From a virus, in the IMG/VR virus record IMGVR_UViG_3300022871_000144, positions 1-20,908 of that record: a stretch of 20,908 nt of DNA; one strand, written 5' to 3'. Shown in pieces: positions 1 through 7,414 of the stretch. Numbering within the stretch: the first letter of the stretch is position 1; the number at the start of each line of letters is the position of its first letter. Under the pieces are notes generated by a model. That model saw only the letters and a list, made by a program, of their open reading frames with translations. It ran no database searches and was not told the DNA's origin. The position numbers and the translations under genes are program-made.

Positions 1-252
1 TATTTATTTTCAATACAGAATTTACAAACTAGCTTTGGGGTTGATTTAATACCCTATCATTTTAAAGAAACTAGAGAGATACCTATAAATGATGTAGTAG
101 AATATTCTAACCAACCTTTATATATGAATCAATTATTTACTTTAAAGAAATTTAAAAAATTAACTCATAAAGATATATTAAATTGTACTGAATATTTTGT
201 AACAGAAGTATTAGATTGTTTTCTTATATTTAATATTAAATTTATCAGATAA
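1..252 (+). CDS. C-terminal part of an unidentified protein (5' truncated by window edge)
   Basis: Reading frame 1 is open from the first base to a TAA at 250-252 and gives 83 residues. It has no start codon or ribosome binding site inside the window, so it is read as the end of a longer gene. The fragment is rich in Phe, Ile, Lys and Asn (segments such as YFVTEVLDCFLIFNIKFIR at the end) and shows no motif I recognise. The AT-rich codon use agrees with the rest of the window. The gene ends directly at a promoter-like AT motif and the structured RNA that precedes the HNH gene, so it probably closes a transcription unit. Function unknown. Confidence 0.6.
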   Translation, partial: YLFSIQNLQTSFGVDLIPYHFKETREIPINDVVEYSNQPLYMNQLFTLKKFKKLTHKDILNCTEYFVTEVLDCFLIFNIKFIR

Positions 253-262
253 TAATATATAA
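251..262 (+). promoter_or_regulatory. Variant copy of the repeated AT-rich promoter-like motif
   Basis: AATAATATATAA matches the first 12 bases of the 16-bp motif found exactly four times elsewhere (1145, 9187, 18622, 19246), then diverges. It lies right after the stop codon of the preceding gene and about 55 bases before the structured RNA and HNH gene, where their promoter would be expected. It contains the -10-like hexamer TATAAA (257-262). I see no TTGACA-like -35. In such AT-rich DNA a 12-base match is weaker evidence than the exact copies. Confidence 0.35.
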
Positions 263-315
263 ATGAATATGAAAAATAAATTAAATTATTTAACCATCAT
301 ATTTTCTTTATTATT

Positions 316-410
316 GATGGCAGGCAACACGGCTTTTTTATGCACACATAGCCCTTTAGTACGTGAGGAAAAACTTAACCGTTTTGCCTACCATCCACGG
401 AACAAGGGCT
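316..410 (+). ncRNA. Structured RNA with 17-bp stem and pseudoknot in the HNH gene leader
   Basis: Bases 316-332 (GATGGCAGGCAACACGG) pair with 379-395 (CCGTTTTGCCTACCATC). This gives 15 Watson-Crick pairs out of 17, with mismatches only at 321/390 and 328/383. The 46-base loop contains AGCCCTT (350-356), which is perfectly complementary to AAGGGCT (404-410) just outside the stem, an H-type pseudoknot geometry. The region is clearly richer in G and C than its surroundings. AAGGGCT is followed by TTTTT, so the second helix could also act as an attenuator. GGCTTTTTTAT occurs twice (331-341 and 407-417). The element sits between a promoter-like motif and the ribosome binding site of the HNH gene. 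The arrangement recalls RNAs linked to HNH genes such as HEARO/omegaRNA, but I cannot match it to that family. Confidence 0.6.
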
Positions 411-430
411 TTTTTATTGAGGATAACGAA

Positions 431-1156
431 ATGTCTAGTTATAAAGACGGAAGAACTTTAAAACAATACTATTGTAAAAATTGTGGTGTGGAAGTAAGTT
501 ATTTTACAGGTATAGCTGGAATGAGCAGGTGTATGAAATGTTCTAGTGGAAAAAATCACTATAGATATAAAGAAAAAATTACCTTAATTTGTCAACAATG
601 TAATAAAGAGTATGAAGTAGCTCCTTATCTTAGTAAAAGAAAATTTTGTTCTAAAAAGTGTTATGCTAACTGGCGCTCCAATGAAGAAAGCTATAAAATA
701 TATTACTGTAAAGAACCTAATTGCAACAACCAAATTCATTATGCAACTTGGAAAGTCGGTTCGGGGAGGTGTAGAAAATGTTCTGTTAAAAAGACAAATA
801 TAGGTAAATATGTTAGGTCTAAAAAAACAAGAAGTTTAATAAGTTTAGCTTATGGTGGAACAGGCATTCCATACGAAAATTCTATTTACCCGGAAGAATT
901 TAATAATAGACTTAAAAATAAAATTAAAAAAAGAGATAATTATACTTGTCAAAAATGCGGGTTAACTACAAAAGGACAGTACATAAAGTACAACAGTGCT
1001 TTAGAAGTTCACCACATAGATTACGATAAAGAAAATAATAAAGAAGACAATTTAATTACATTATGTAAACAATGCAATATAAGAGCCAATAAAAATAGAA
1101 AATACTGGAAAGACTATTTTAAAAAAGTTTTAATAATTATAAAAAATAATATATAA
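431..1156 (+). CDS. Free-standing HNH homing endonuclease with multiple zinc-binding CxxC pairs
   Basis: I start this 241-residue protein at ATG 431, preceded by GAGG at 419-422. The upstream in-frame ATG at 263 has no ribosome binding site, and its extra 56 codons fall in the structured RNA. The N-terminal part holds cysteine pairs of treble-clef or zinc-ribbon type (CKNC, CMKC, CQQC, CSKKC, CKEPNC, CRKC), probably for DNA binding. The C-terminal part is an HNH domain: CQKC at about 173-176, HHID at about 194-197, and CKQC at about 212-215 (zinc ligands). Free-standing HNH enzymes of this kind make site-specific DNA breaks and spread selfishly in phage genomes. The gene probably moved in together with its RNA leader. 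The target site is unknown. Confidence 0.8.
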   Translation: MSSYKDGRTLKQYYCKNCGVEVSYFTGIAGMSRCMKCSSGKNHYRYKEKITLICQQCNKEYEVAPYLSKRKFCSKKCYANWRSNEESYKIYYCKEPNCNNQIHYATWKVGSGRCRKCSVKKTNIGKYVRSKKTRSLISLAYGGTGIPYENSIYPEEFNNRLKNKIKKRDNYTCQKCGLTTKGQYIKYNSALEVHHIDYDKENNKEDNLITLCKQCNIRANKNRKYWKDYFKKVLIIIKNNI

Positions 1157-1160
1157 TATA
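1145..1160 (+). promoter_or_regulatory. Repeated 16-bp promoter-like motif, copy 1
   Basis: Exact AATAATATATAATATA, overlapping the last codons of the HNH gene and lying three bases before the AAAGGAGA ribosome binding site of the next gene. It contains TATAAT at 1152-1157 but no TTGACA-like element 17 bases upstream. Identical copies occur at 9187, 18622 and 19246, always just ahead of a ribosome binding site. Read as a phage-specific or extended -10 promoter (inference). Confidence 0.5.
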
Positions 1161-1178
1161 GTAAAGGAGAAATAATAT

Positions 1179-1334
1179 ATGCTAACAGTCAGAAGGGTGC
1201 GCAAAGAAGAAAGGATTAGGGATAGGTTTAGAAATAGATTGGTTTTAACTATTGGCGATTTAACTTTTCGTATAACACGAAAAGAAGCTTTAAGTTTAAA
1301 AAATCAACTAAATCGTTTTAATCTACAACAATAA
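1179..1334 (+). CDS. Small basic phage protein, 51 aa, unknown function
   Basis: ATG 1179 follows an AAAGGAGA ribosome binding site at 1163-1170, and the frame ends with TAA at 1332-1334. The N-terminus is very rich in Arg (VRRVRKEERIRDRFRNRL), followed by a short beta-like stretch (LVLTIGDLTFRI) and a helical end (TRKEALSLKNQLNRFNLQQ). No family is recognised. The positive charge suggests nucleic acid contact, but that is inference only. It is the first gene of the small-gene operon that runs to the terminase and lies directly under promoter motif copy 1. A near-repeat of the first 10 bases of the motif overlaps its start codon region (1171-1180). Confidence 0.7.
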   Translation: MLTVRRVRKEERIRDRFRNRLVLTIGDLTFRITRKEALSLKNQLNRFNLQQ

Positions 1335-1346
1335 AGGAGAAATAAG

Positions 1347-1847
1347 ATGGATAATAAAGAATTAATATGGGTAGAAAAAGAGTTTGCTGAAAAATTTAAG
1401 ATATTAGAAAAAGATGCAAGTAAAAATGAACAAAGAATTGAAGCACTCGATGAATATATGAAAACCGTTAGCGATAAATCAAAGAGTGAATTCAAATCCA
1501 ATCTTGAGAGCCTTGATGAAGATGTGGCTATATATACTGGTTTAATGCTGCGAGTTAAGCAAGCTTTTGAAAAAGCAAAAGACGAACAGCTGTCCGCATC
1601 CTATGCCTTGTGGGAAAAATTTGATGCCGAATTGCCAAAGGTAGATGAGAAAATTGATACACTAATTAAAACTATCCAACCATTAGAAGAAAAAATAAAC
1701 AATCTAAATGATATGTTAAGCAAAATTCAAACATATAACATAGAAAAACTTGTTACCGCCATTAAGGGGGCTTCTGACTTATATGGTCAAGATAAAAAGA
1801 TGTTTGAGTTTTTAATCAAAAACTTTAAAGAAAAAAAGGAGAAATAA
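1347..1847 (+). CDS. Coiled-coil phage protein, 166 aa, unknown function
   Basis: ATG 1347 lies six bases after AAGGAG (1334-1339), and the gene starts 12 bases after the previous stop. The protein is almost entirely charged helix. It has long heptad-like runs of Glu, Lys, Leu and Ile (residues about 1-65 and 85-130) and a Lys-rich C-terminus (NFKEKKEK), with no membrane segment or signal peptide. A soluble coiled-coil oligomer is likely. The position upstream of the terminase would allow a small terminase subunit or a structural assembly factor, but I see no DNA-binding helix-turn-helix, so I leave it unnamed. Its codon use is a little less AT-biased than that of its neighbours (for example at 1530-1640). 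Confidence 0.8.
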   Translation: MDNKELIWVEKEFAEKFKILEKDASKNEQRIEALDEYMKTVSDKSKSEFKSNLESLDEDVAIYTGLMLRVKQAFEKAKDEQLSASYALWEKFDAELPKVDEKIDTLIKTIQPLEEKINNLNDMLSKIQTYNIEKLVTAIKGASDLYGQDKKMFEFLIKNFKEKKEK

Positions 1848-1848
1848 A

Positions 1849-2157
1849 ATGAAATCAGATTTTAAAGCTTTTAAAAAGGATATGCAAATATTAAAAAATA
1901 GGATTACAGAAACAGATAAAACAACAGATAAATTATTTGATATGTTTGGTGGGTTTGAAGGAGAGTTAAACGATTTACTTTGGGAGCTTGTTGCTAATTT
2001 AATTACTTTTACTCAAGAAAAATATGATGCTAAAGATTGGATAGATTGGTACATATATGAAAATGATTTTGGTAAAAATAAATATGAAGCTGGAACCAAA
2101 AAAACAACTAAAAAAATAACAAATATTAAAGATTTATGGGAACTAATAAAGAGTTAA
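1849..2157 (+). CDS. Hypothetical phage protein, 102 aa
   Basis: ATG 1849 follows the TAA of the upstream gene by one base, with AAAGGAG at 1835-1841, so the two are translationally coupled. The first 40 residues are charged helix with Lys/Asp/Thr (KNRITETDKTTDKLFDMFGG). The centre is acidic and aromatic (ELNDLLWELVANLITF, DWIDWYIYENDFG), and the end is Lys-rich followed by DLWELIKS. There are no cysteines and no transmembrane segment. Not assigned to any family. Its small size and place before the terminase are typical of phage accessory or early structural genes. Confidence 0.75.
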   Translation: MKSDFKAFKKDMQILKNRITETDKTTDKLFDMFGGFEGELNDLLWELVANLITFTQEKYDAKDWIDWYIYENDFGKNKYEAGTKKTTKKITNIKDLWELIKS

Positions 2158-2169
2158 GGGAGTAGAAAA

Positions 2170-2328
2170 ATGGCAGGAAAGAAAACAGCAGGAAGACCAC
2201 ATAGAAAAATAAAATATGCAAAGCAATTTATTAGAACAGCAAAGAATAAGAAGAAAGCCAGAAAACGACATCTTGAAAAAAATCCGAATGATTTACAATC
2301 TAAAAAAAGATATGAAGAAATAGAATAA
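2170..2328 (+). CDS. Small very basic protein, 52 aa
   Basis: ATG 2170 with AAGGGAG (2156-2162) upstream; TAA at 2326-2328. It begins MAGKKTAGRPHRKIKYAKQF and is about one third Lys plus Arg, with a short acidic end (RYEEIE). The GRP motif followed by basic residues resembles AT-hook-like or ribosomal-protein-like nucleic acid binders. A DNA- or RNA-binding role is plausible but not shown. It lies in the same operon as its neighbours. The antisense frame over this stretch (2154-2375) is a shadow. Confidence 0.65.
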   Translation: MAGKKTAGRPHRKIKYAKQFIRTAKNKKKARKRHLEKNPNDLQSKKRYEEIE

Positions 2329-2343
2329 AGGGAGAATAGTAAA

Positions 2344-2586
2344 ATGAGTGATTTAAAATTAGTATTTACAATCAAGCAAGTAAATGAGAATGAAGAAATA
2401 ATTGGGCAAGTAAATTTTGATAAGGATATTATTACGAAAATTAATTTAACTAATGATAGTGTAGTTAAATACTTATCTAAAAAAATAGAAGAAATAATTT
2501 TAGATATGGATGCTAAAAAAATAGTAGAATATAAGTGGAAAGAAGCTGTATTAAAAGCTAATAAGATTGATGAAGGGAAGAAGTAA
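2344..2586 (+). CDS. Hypothetical phage protein, 80 aa
   Basis: ATG 2344 is preceded by AGGGAGA (2329-2335). The protein starts with a beta-like segment (LKLVFTIKQVNENEEIIGQV) and continues as charged helix ending in DEGKK. No motif is recognised. The stop codon shares one base with the start of the next gene (TAATG at 2584-2588), so the two proteins are probably made together in similar amounts. Function unknown. Confidence 0.75.
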   Translation: MSDLKLVFTIKQVNENEEIIGQVNFDKDIITKINLTNDSVVKYLSKKIEEIILDMDAKKIVEYKWKEAVLKANKIDEGKK

Positions 2587-2867
2587 TGATTAATGTAAGT
2601 GTTGTGAAAAATGCTGAAGAGTATGGTGTTAGAAATAAAGCTATAGTTATTTCTTTTGATATTACAGCTACTAAAGAGAATCTCGAAGCCTTAAATTCTT
2701 TGTCGGATTTAAAATTTAAAGCTAAGGAGTCTGGAACAATATCTCTACATTTGCCTAGCTATGGCGCAAAATCGTATAAAGACACTACTATAACTGCTTT
2801 AAAACTTGCTAATGATAGCGGAAAGAATTTAAAATTTGATGTCGAAAGAATCTTCTGTAAAGAATAA
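2586..2867 (+). CDS. Hypothetical phage protein, 93 aa
   Basis: ATG 2586 overlaps the previous stop by one base, and GAAGGGAAG upstream (2573-2581) can serve as ribosome binding site. The protein looks like a small alpha/beta fold: strand (MINVSVVKN), strand (KAIVISFDITAT), helix (KENLEALNSLSDLKF), strand (GTISLHLPS), helix (TTITALKLANDSGK), strand (NLKFDVERIF). No family is recognised. Its last 29 bases overlap the start of the next gene. Confidence 0.75.
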   Translation: MINVSVVKNAEEYGVRNKAIVISFDITATKENLEALNSLSDLKFKAKESGTISLHLPSYGAKSYKDTTITALKLANDSGKNLKFDVERIFCKE

Positions 2868-3165
2868 AGAAATAGTACTACGCAGACTACACTGTGGTTG
2901 TCTAGTTCAATGCAATAAAGAAGGTGGAGCAACTTGGATTCAAAGTCCATTATGCAAAACTGAATATAATGATTGTGAAATAGATAACTATTATAAAGAA
3001 CATAGACCTTGTTTGGTTTGTGATAAATGCTTAAACTGTTTTCCTCATACCAACCATAATCATATCAAATATCTTCCACTTAAAGTACTTTTGACTGTTT
3101 ATTCTTGCGTCGTTACCGGTATTCTTAAGACTATTATATTCATACGAAATAGAATAAATAAATAG
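2839..3165 (+). CDS. Cysteine-rich protein with a C-terminal membrane segment, 108 aa
   Basis: The frame opens at TTG 2836 or ATG 2839; I choose ATG 2839, with GGAAAG at 2820-2825 as a distant ribosome binding site. The start lies inside the previous gene in another frame, a typical compact-phage overlap. The first 70 residues hold many Cys and His residues (HCGCLVQC, PLCKTEYNDC, CLVCDKCLNCFPHTNHNH), consistent with a small zinc-binding domain. A hydrophobic stretch follows (LPLKVLLTVYSCVVTGILK), then a basic tail, which suggests membrane anchoring. Function unknown. A 27-base AT-rich gap without ribosome binding site separates it from the terminase gene. Confidence 0.7.
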   Translation: MSKESSVKNKEIVLRRLHCGCLVQCNKEGGATWIQSPLCKTEYNDCEIDNYYKEHRPCLVCDKCLNCFPHTNHNHIKYLPLKVLLTVYSCVVTGILKTIIFIRNRINK

Positions 3166-3192
3166 TTAAAAAATATTTTCTTTATATATATA

Positions 3193-5826
3193 ATGAAAAA
3201 TATAAAATCGCTTATTTTTGATGAGTGTTTAAGAACTATTAGTAATGAAGCAATGTCAGTTGATGATATTTGGGAAGAGAAACCAGTAACTCCAGAGGTA
3301 TTTTTTAAGGAGTGGTTGCCTCCTTACTTATCAGAACCTCAATTGGATGTATTTAATGTATTATTTAAAGAGGGCAAATGGAGTTATGAATACTTAGAAT
3401 ACCTTTTATTTTGGGGGGAAGGGTGTGTAGCTGGCAGTACTCTTTTAAGGGATGAGGAAACCGGGAGAGAGTATACTATAAAAGAATTAGCTGATAATAA
3501 GAAAAGAATTACAGTTAAATCTATTAAAGTAGTTATTAATAATAAAGAATATATTTGTAATAAAGATGGAAGAAAAAGAAAAGTAGGAAAGAAATACAAA
3601 ATAGTCAATCAAAAAACGAATATTCCATTTAAAAAAGGGAATACAAAATTATATAAAGTTAAAACCAAATCAGGTAAAGAAGTAATAGTAAGTGCAGAAC
3701 ATAAGTTTTATACAAAAGATGGTTGGAAAACATTGGGTTCTTTGAAAATAGGTAATAAGATAGCCATTAATTCTACTACGGTATTAGATAAAAAGATTGA
3801 AAAAGAGAGAAGACAGAAAATTTCTAACACTATGATAAAATTTGATGAGATAGAATCTATTGAGTGTATTGGGGAAGAAGATTTTTATGATTTAGAGATT
3901 CCAGAAACTCATAATTATATAGCACAAGATATAGTACATCATAATAGCGGTAAAGATTTTATTTGTGTGAGGATTATTTTATACACAGCTTATTTTCTGA
4001 TGTGTTTAAGGTCTCCTCAAAAGTATTTTGAATTTGCAGAAACCGAACCAATAGATTTAGTAAATGTTTCATTATCAGGACATCATGCTAAAGATGTTTT
4101 CTTTGTTAGATTAACTCAAGCAATTAAGAGTGTAATGAATCCTAATACCGGCAACAATTGGTTTAAAGAAAAGGGAATGGATTTAAGGGACGGCAAAGAT
4201 ATTCAAACTACAAAAGTAACTTTTAAAAAAAATATAGTTGCTCACAGTTTAAATAGTTTGAGATATACTGGTGAAGGAATGAATATTCTTTTAGCAGTAT
4301 TTGATGAAGTGGGAGAGTTTAAGCCTAATAAAGCAAAAGAGCTCTATGAAAACTTATGGTTTACAGCTGAATCAAGATGGGGCACTAAAGACATTGCCCC
4401 ATTTAGAATCATACTAATCTCTTATTTAAGAGATGAAAATGATTTTATGAATTATAGGTGGGAATCGACTAAAGAAGATAAAAAAGTTTTTAGAAGTAAA
4501 AAATGTACTTGGGAAGTTAGACCTGGGAAAACAAGAGAAGATTATAAAGGTGCTTTTGAAAAGAATCCAGAAGAAGCATTAAGAAGACTTGCAAATGAAT
4601 TATCTGGAACAATGGGAAATTCATTTATTACTCATAGAGCAAAGATAAGAGAACATGTTAATAAGAATAGTATGTCACCATTTATTGATAACCCATTTAG
4701 AACTCACGACTTAAATGAATTACAATTAGCCGCTTGGTTTAAGCCTTATTCAGTTAAAGAATTAGATGACCTAATAAATAGAACAGATTTAAATGAAGAA
4801 CAAAAGAAATTAAGAAATAAATTAAAGATTCAACACGGAGATGCAAAGTATAATATACATATAGATTTAGCTAAGGGGAAAGACGGAGGAGATTGTGCAG
4901 GATTTGCTATGTGTCATTCTTATAGGTTAAATCCTTACATAGATGAGTCTCAAATTAATGTTTATTTAGATTTAGTAATGCAGTTAAAGGGTAAAGACGG
5001 AAAAGAAATTGACTTTGAAAGAATTCGTCAATTCATTTATAAGTTACAAGATAGAGGATTCACAATTGCTAAGGTAACACTTGATGGATATCAGTGTTTA
5101 TCAGGAGATACTAAAATACAATTAGTAAACGGTTCAACAGTTCCTATAAAAGATTTAGTAGGTAAAGAACCCTGGATTTATAGTTATACTGGGAAAGAAA
5201 TAATTCCAATACAGGGAAGTAATATAAGAAAAACAGGTAAAAAAGTTCCTTTATATGAAATAACTTTAGATAATAATAAAAAAATTAAGGCAACAAAAGA
5301 ACATCCTTTTATGTTACGAAGTGGGGAGTATAGAGAGTTAAAGAATTTAAAAATTGGGGATTCTTTAATGCCATTGTATTTAAAACATAAAGTTATTTCA
5401 GTTAAATTTATTGGTTATGAAGATGTGTACGATATGGAAGTTCCAAAGTATCATAATTTTGCTTTAGAGGCTGGAGTATTTGTACATAATTCAGTAGACA
5501 TGATTCAATTATTAAATAAGAGGGAAATAGTATCAGAGCAATTGTCAGTAGATAAAAATGATGCTGGATATCAAACGCTAAAAGAATTAATCTATATGCG
5601 TAGACTAGATTATTATGAATATAAAGTATTATTAAGGGAATTAGAAGAATTAAAAAGAATAGAAAATGGGAAGATAGACCACCCAGACATATCAAGAAAA
5701 AGAGCCTTAGAAGAAAATGATGAAAGAGGTTCAAAGGATACAGCAGATGCAGTAGCAGGTTGTTGTATGTCTGCACTTGAGGAAACAGATAACGATTCAG
5801 GAGACTGGGTTGGGGTGGAACTTTAG
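3193..5826 (+). CDS. terL: Terminase large subunit (TerL), interrupted by two mini-inteins
   Basis: TerL is the ATP-driven motor and nuclease that packages phage DNA into proheads through the portal. The frame encodes 877 residues, of which 306 are intein; the spliced protein would be 571 residues, a normal TerL size. Walker A is rebuilt by splicing as GEG|SGKD (residues 75-77 joined to 252-255). Walker B is AVFDEVGEF (D371, E372). The RNase H-like nuclease domain shows IHIDLAKGKDGGD (D558), TLDGYQ|S (D631) and KDTADAV (D849, D852). ATG 3193 has no clear ribosome binding site, but ATATATATAAT lies just upstream. The portal gene follows after 10 bases. Both inteins sit in the most conserved motifs, so unspliced protein must be inactive. 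Confidence 0.93.
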   Translation: MKNIKSLIFDECLRTISNEAMSVDDIWEEKPVTPEVFFKEWLPPYLSEPQLDVFNVLFKEGKWSYEYLEYLLFWGEGCVAGSTLLRDEETGREYTIKELADNKKRITVKSIKVVINNKEYICNKDGRKRKVGKKYKIVNQKTNIPFKKGNTKLYKVKTKSGKEVIVSAEHKFYTKDGWKTLGSLKIGNKIAINSTTVLDKKIEKERRQKISNTMIKFDEIESIECIGEEDFYDLEIPETHNYIAQDIVHHNSGKDFICVRIILYTAYFLMCLRSPQKYFEFAETEPIDLVNVSLSGHHAKDVFFVRLTQAIKSVMNPNTGNNWFKEKGMDLRDGKDIQTTKVTFKKNIVAHSLNSLRYTGEGMNILLAVFDEVGEFKPNKAKELYENLWFTAESRWGTKDIAPFRIILISYLRDENDFMNYRWESTKEDKKVFRSKKCTWEVRPGKTREDYKGAFEKNPEEALRRLANELSGTMGNSFITHRAKIREHVNKNSMSPFIDNPFRTHDLNELQLAAWFKPYSVKELDDLINRTDLNEEQKKLRNKLKIQHGDAKYNIHIDLAKGKDGGDCAGFAMCHSYRLNPYIDESQINVYLDLVMQLKGKDGKEIDFERIRQFIYKLQDRGFTIAKVTLDGYQCLSGDTKIQLVNGSTVPIKDLVGKEPWIYSYTGKEIIPIQGSNIRKTGKKVPLYEITLDNNKKIKATKEHPFMLRSGEYRELKNLKIGDSLMPLYLKHKVISVKFIGYEDVYDMEVPKYHNFALEAGVFVHNSVDMIQLLNKREIVSEQLSVDKNDAGYQTLKELIYMRRLDYYEYKVLLRELEELKRIENGKIDHPDISRKRALEENDERGSKDTADAVAGCCMSALEETDNDSGDWVGVEL
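3424..3945 (+). other. Intein 1 of TerL (Walker A site), mini-intein, 174 aa
   Basis: Residues 78-251 of the precursor. It begins with Cys1 in CVAGSTLL (block A). Block B is GKEVIVSAEHKFYT with the conserved His. Block F/G is GEEDFYDLEIPETHNYIAQD ending VHHN, followed by Ser as the +1 residue. All catalytic residues for splicing (Cys1, block B His, penultimate His, terminal Asn, Ser+1) are present. Only about 25 residues of linker lie between the B-side and F-side, so no homing endonuclease is left. The insertion point is inside the Walker A loop, between GEG and SGKD. Confidence 0.9.
5095..5490 (+). other. Intein 2 of TerL (nuclease-domain site), minimal intein, 132 aa
   Basis: Residues 635-766 of the precursor. 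Block A is CLSGDTKIQLVNG with Cys1. Block B is KKIKATKEHPFML with the catalytic His. Block F is GYEDVYDMEVPKYHNFALEA, and block G is VFVHN followed by Ser+1. At 132 residues it is near the lower limit for a functional Hint domain, and it has no endonuclease. It interrupts the second metal-ligand region of the RNase H-like nuclease, TLDGYQ|SVDMIQ. It is not closely similar to intein 1 outside the core blocks, which argues for separate acquisition. Confidence 0.9.
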
Positions 5827-5836
5827 GAGGTTATAA

Positions 5837-7414
5837 ATGGCTTGGTTTAATTTTGAAAGAAAAAAAGAAGTTGAAGCATTACCTGTGAGCTTAAGTAAAG
5901 AGGTAAAAACAAAAAGCTCTAAAGGAGAAATAAATGAAACTACTTCTTATGGGATAGGCTATGGAAATGATTATGCAAATAGGATACTACAATATCAAGG
6001 ATTAACTATCAGTGAAATGTGGAAATGTTATACAAGTAATCCTTGGGTACGTTCTTGTGTTGATAAGATACTTAAAGAAGTTGTTAAATATAAAATAAAT
6101 GTTAAGCCTAAAGACCCAGAAAATGTATCTAAAGAAACTGCTCAACATGTAGATAGTGTAAAAGCTCTATTAGCAAACCCAAACGATAAAGTGGAATCAT
6201 TTGATAACATTAGAAGAAAATACTTAAAAGATATCTTAATATATGATTCCGGTGCATTAGAGATTGTTAATTCAAATGCAAGTAATGTAAAGCAATTAAG
6301 ACAAAATGTAGCTAAGGCTGTAAAGCAATTAACTAAATTAACAATTACAGGTAAGGGAATAACAGATACTAAATTATCTACTTTTTATAATAATAAAATA
6401 GCTGGATTAAATAAAAACCTAATTGAATTAAAAGATAAGTTAAAAGCTGAAATTGAAAAATCTAGTACAAGTGAACCAGTAGAACTATATGATGTATCAG
6501 GAACAAACATAAAATTAAATGTAGACATACATGGAGATTTTAAAGACCCAAATGCAGCATATTATTTCATTGATAACAACAGTAAAAAAGTAGCTGAGTT
6601 TGCAGTAAATGAATTGATTTATTTTATAGCTAATCCAACTGCAGGAAGTATTTACGGAGTATCACCAATTGAAACCTTATATAATATTATACAAGCTGAT
6701 AATCAAGCCGCAGCTTTAAATAGAAGAAGATTAGATTCAGATGGTATTATTTCGGGTGTGTTAAGCTTCCCTGGTATGGGAACCAATAAATTAAGAGCAA
6801 ATCAGACATTTTGGAAACAAAGAGCTAAGAAAAAAGGAGCATCATTGGTTGTTACTTCTTCTAAAGATGTTCAATTTATACGAGTTGCTGAGAGCCATCA
6901 GGAAATGCAATTTATGGAATACCAAAAATGGACGCTTACTCAAATTATGGCTGTGTATGGATTGCAACCAATTGTATTAGGAGTTATAGATGGAACAACT
7001 GGAAAATTAAATAGTTCAGAACAAAGACAACAGTTTAAATCAGATGCCATTTTACCTCTATTAAGTTTAGAGGCTCATCATTTAACAGATGTATTAATCA
7101 GTCAAGCCTTTGGATTTGATGATGTAGAAATATATCATGAAGAACCGGACCAAGAACTAACTAAAGTTGAAAATACAGACGTAGCAGATAAAATGGGCAA
7201 GTTGGGAGTAATCACTATTAATGAGGCTAGAGAAATGATAGGATTAGATTCAATAGACGAAGGAGATATATTAATTCTAACTTCTAATTTAAAAGGTGTT
7301 GTAGACGATATAAGTAAATCTCAAAGACAAGATAAATTACAAGAAATAAAAGATAGAATAAACGAATTAATAGAACCGAAACCTAGTGTTGAGATAAATA
7401 CGGAAATAGAATAA
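5837..7414 (+). CDS. Phage portal protein, HK97-like
   Basis: The portal forms the dodecameric ring at the head vertex through which TerL pumps DNA. The 525-residue protein starts at ATG 5837 behind AGGAGG (5825-5830), 10 bases after terL. Features typical of the family are an N-terminal SEMWKCYTSNPWVRSCVDKI segment, a central IYGVSPIETLYNIIQADNQA segment and the conserved TQIMAVYGLQPIVLGV followed by LNSSEQRQQFK. A late NEAREMIGLDSIDEGD segment matches the usual end of the stem/clip region. Residues about 150-215 form a charged helical insert (AKAVKQLTKLTITGKG and following). Order terL-portal-MuF is the standard head module. The next gene starts directly at its stop codon. Confidence 0.9.
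   Translation: MAWFNFERKKEVEALPVSLSKEVKTKSSKGEINETTSYGIGYGNDYANRILQYQGLTISEMWKCYTSNPWVRSCVDKILKEVVKYKINVKPKDPENVSKETAQHVDSVKALLANPNDKVESFDNIRRKYLKDILIYDSGALEIVNSNASNVKQLRQNVAKAVKQLTKLTITGKGITDTKLSTFYNNKIAGLNKNLIELKDKLKAEIEKSSTSEPVELYDVSGTNIKLNVDIHGDFKDPNAAYYFIDNNSKKVAEFAVNELIYFIANPTAGSIYGVSPIETLYNIIQADNQAAALNRRRLDSDGIISGVLSFPGMGTNKLRANQTFWKQRAKKKGASLVVTSSKDVQFIRVAESHQEMQFMEYQKWTLTQIMAVYGLQPIVLGVIDGTTGKLNSSEQRQQFKSDAILPLLSLEAHHLTDVLISQAFGFDDVEIYHEEPDQELTKVENTDVADKMGKLGVITINEAREMIGLDSIDEGDILILTSNLKGVVDDISKSQRQDKLQEIKDRINELIEPKPSVEINTEIE

Noticed and set aside
263-430. N-terminal extension of the HNH gene starting at ATG 263, with a hydrophobic start like a signal peptide
   Set aside because: No ribosome binding site before 263. 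The stretch coincides with the structured RNA, while ATG 431 has GAGG at the right distance and starts directly before the first zinc motif.
316-1156. IscB/IshB-type OMEGA system (HEARO RNA plus HNH protein)
   Set aside because: The layout is similar, but the protein has no RuvC, bridge helix or PLMP-like start, and the RNA does not match what I recall of the omegaRNA scaffold. Kept only as an analogy.
5408-5776. 122-aa antisense frame inside terL, and similar long antisense frames (7321-7764, 10823-11101, 12051-12311, 14553-14777)
   Set aside because: All lie opposite well-supported plus-strand genes, lack ribosome binding sites and have compositions expected of shadow frames.
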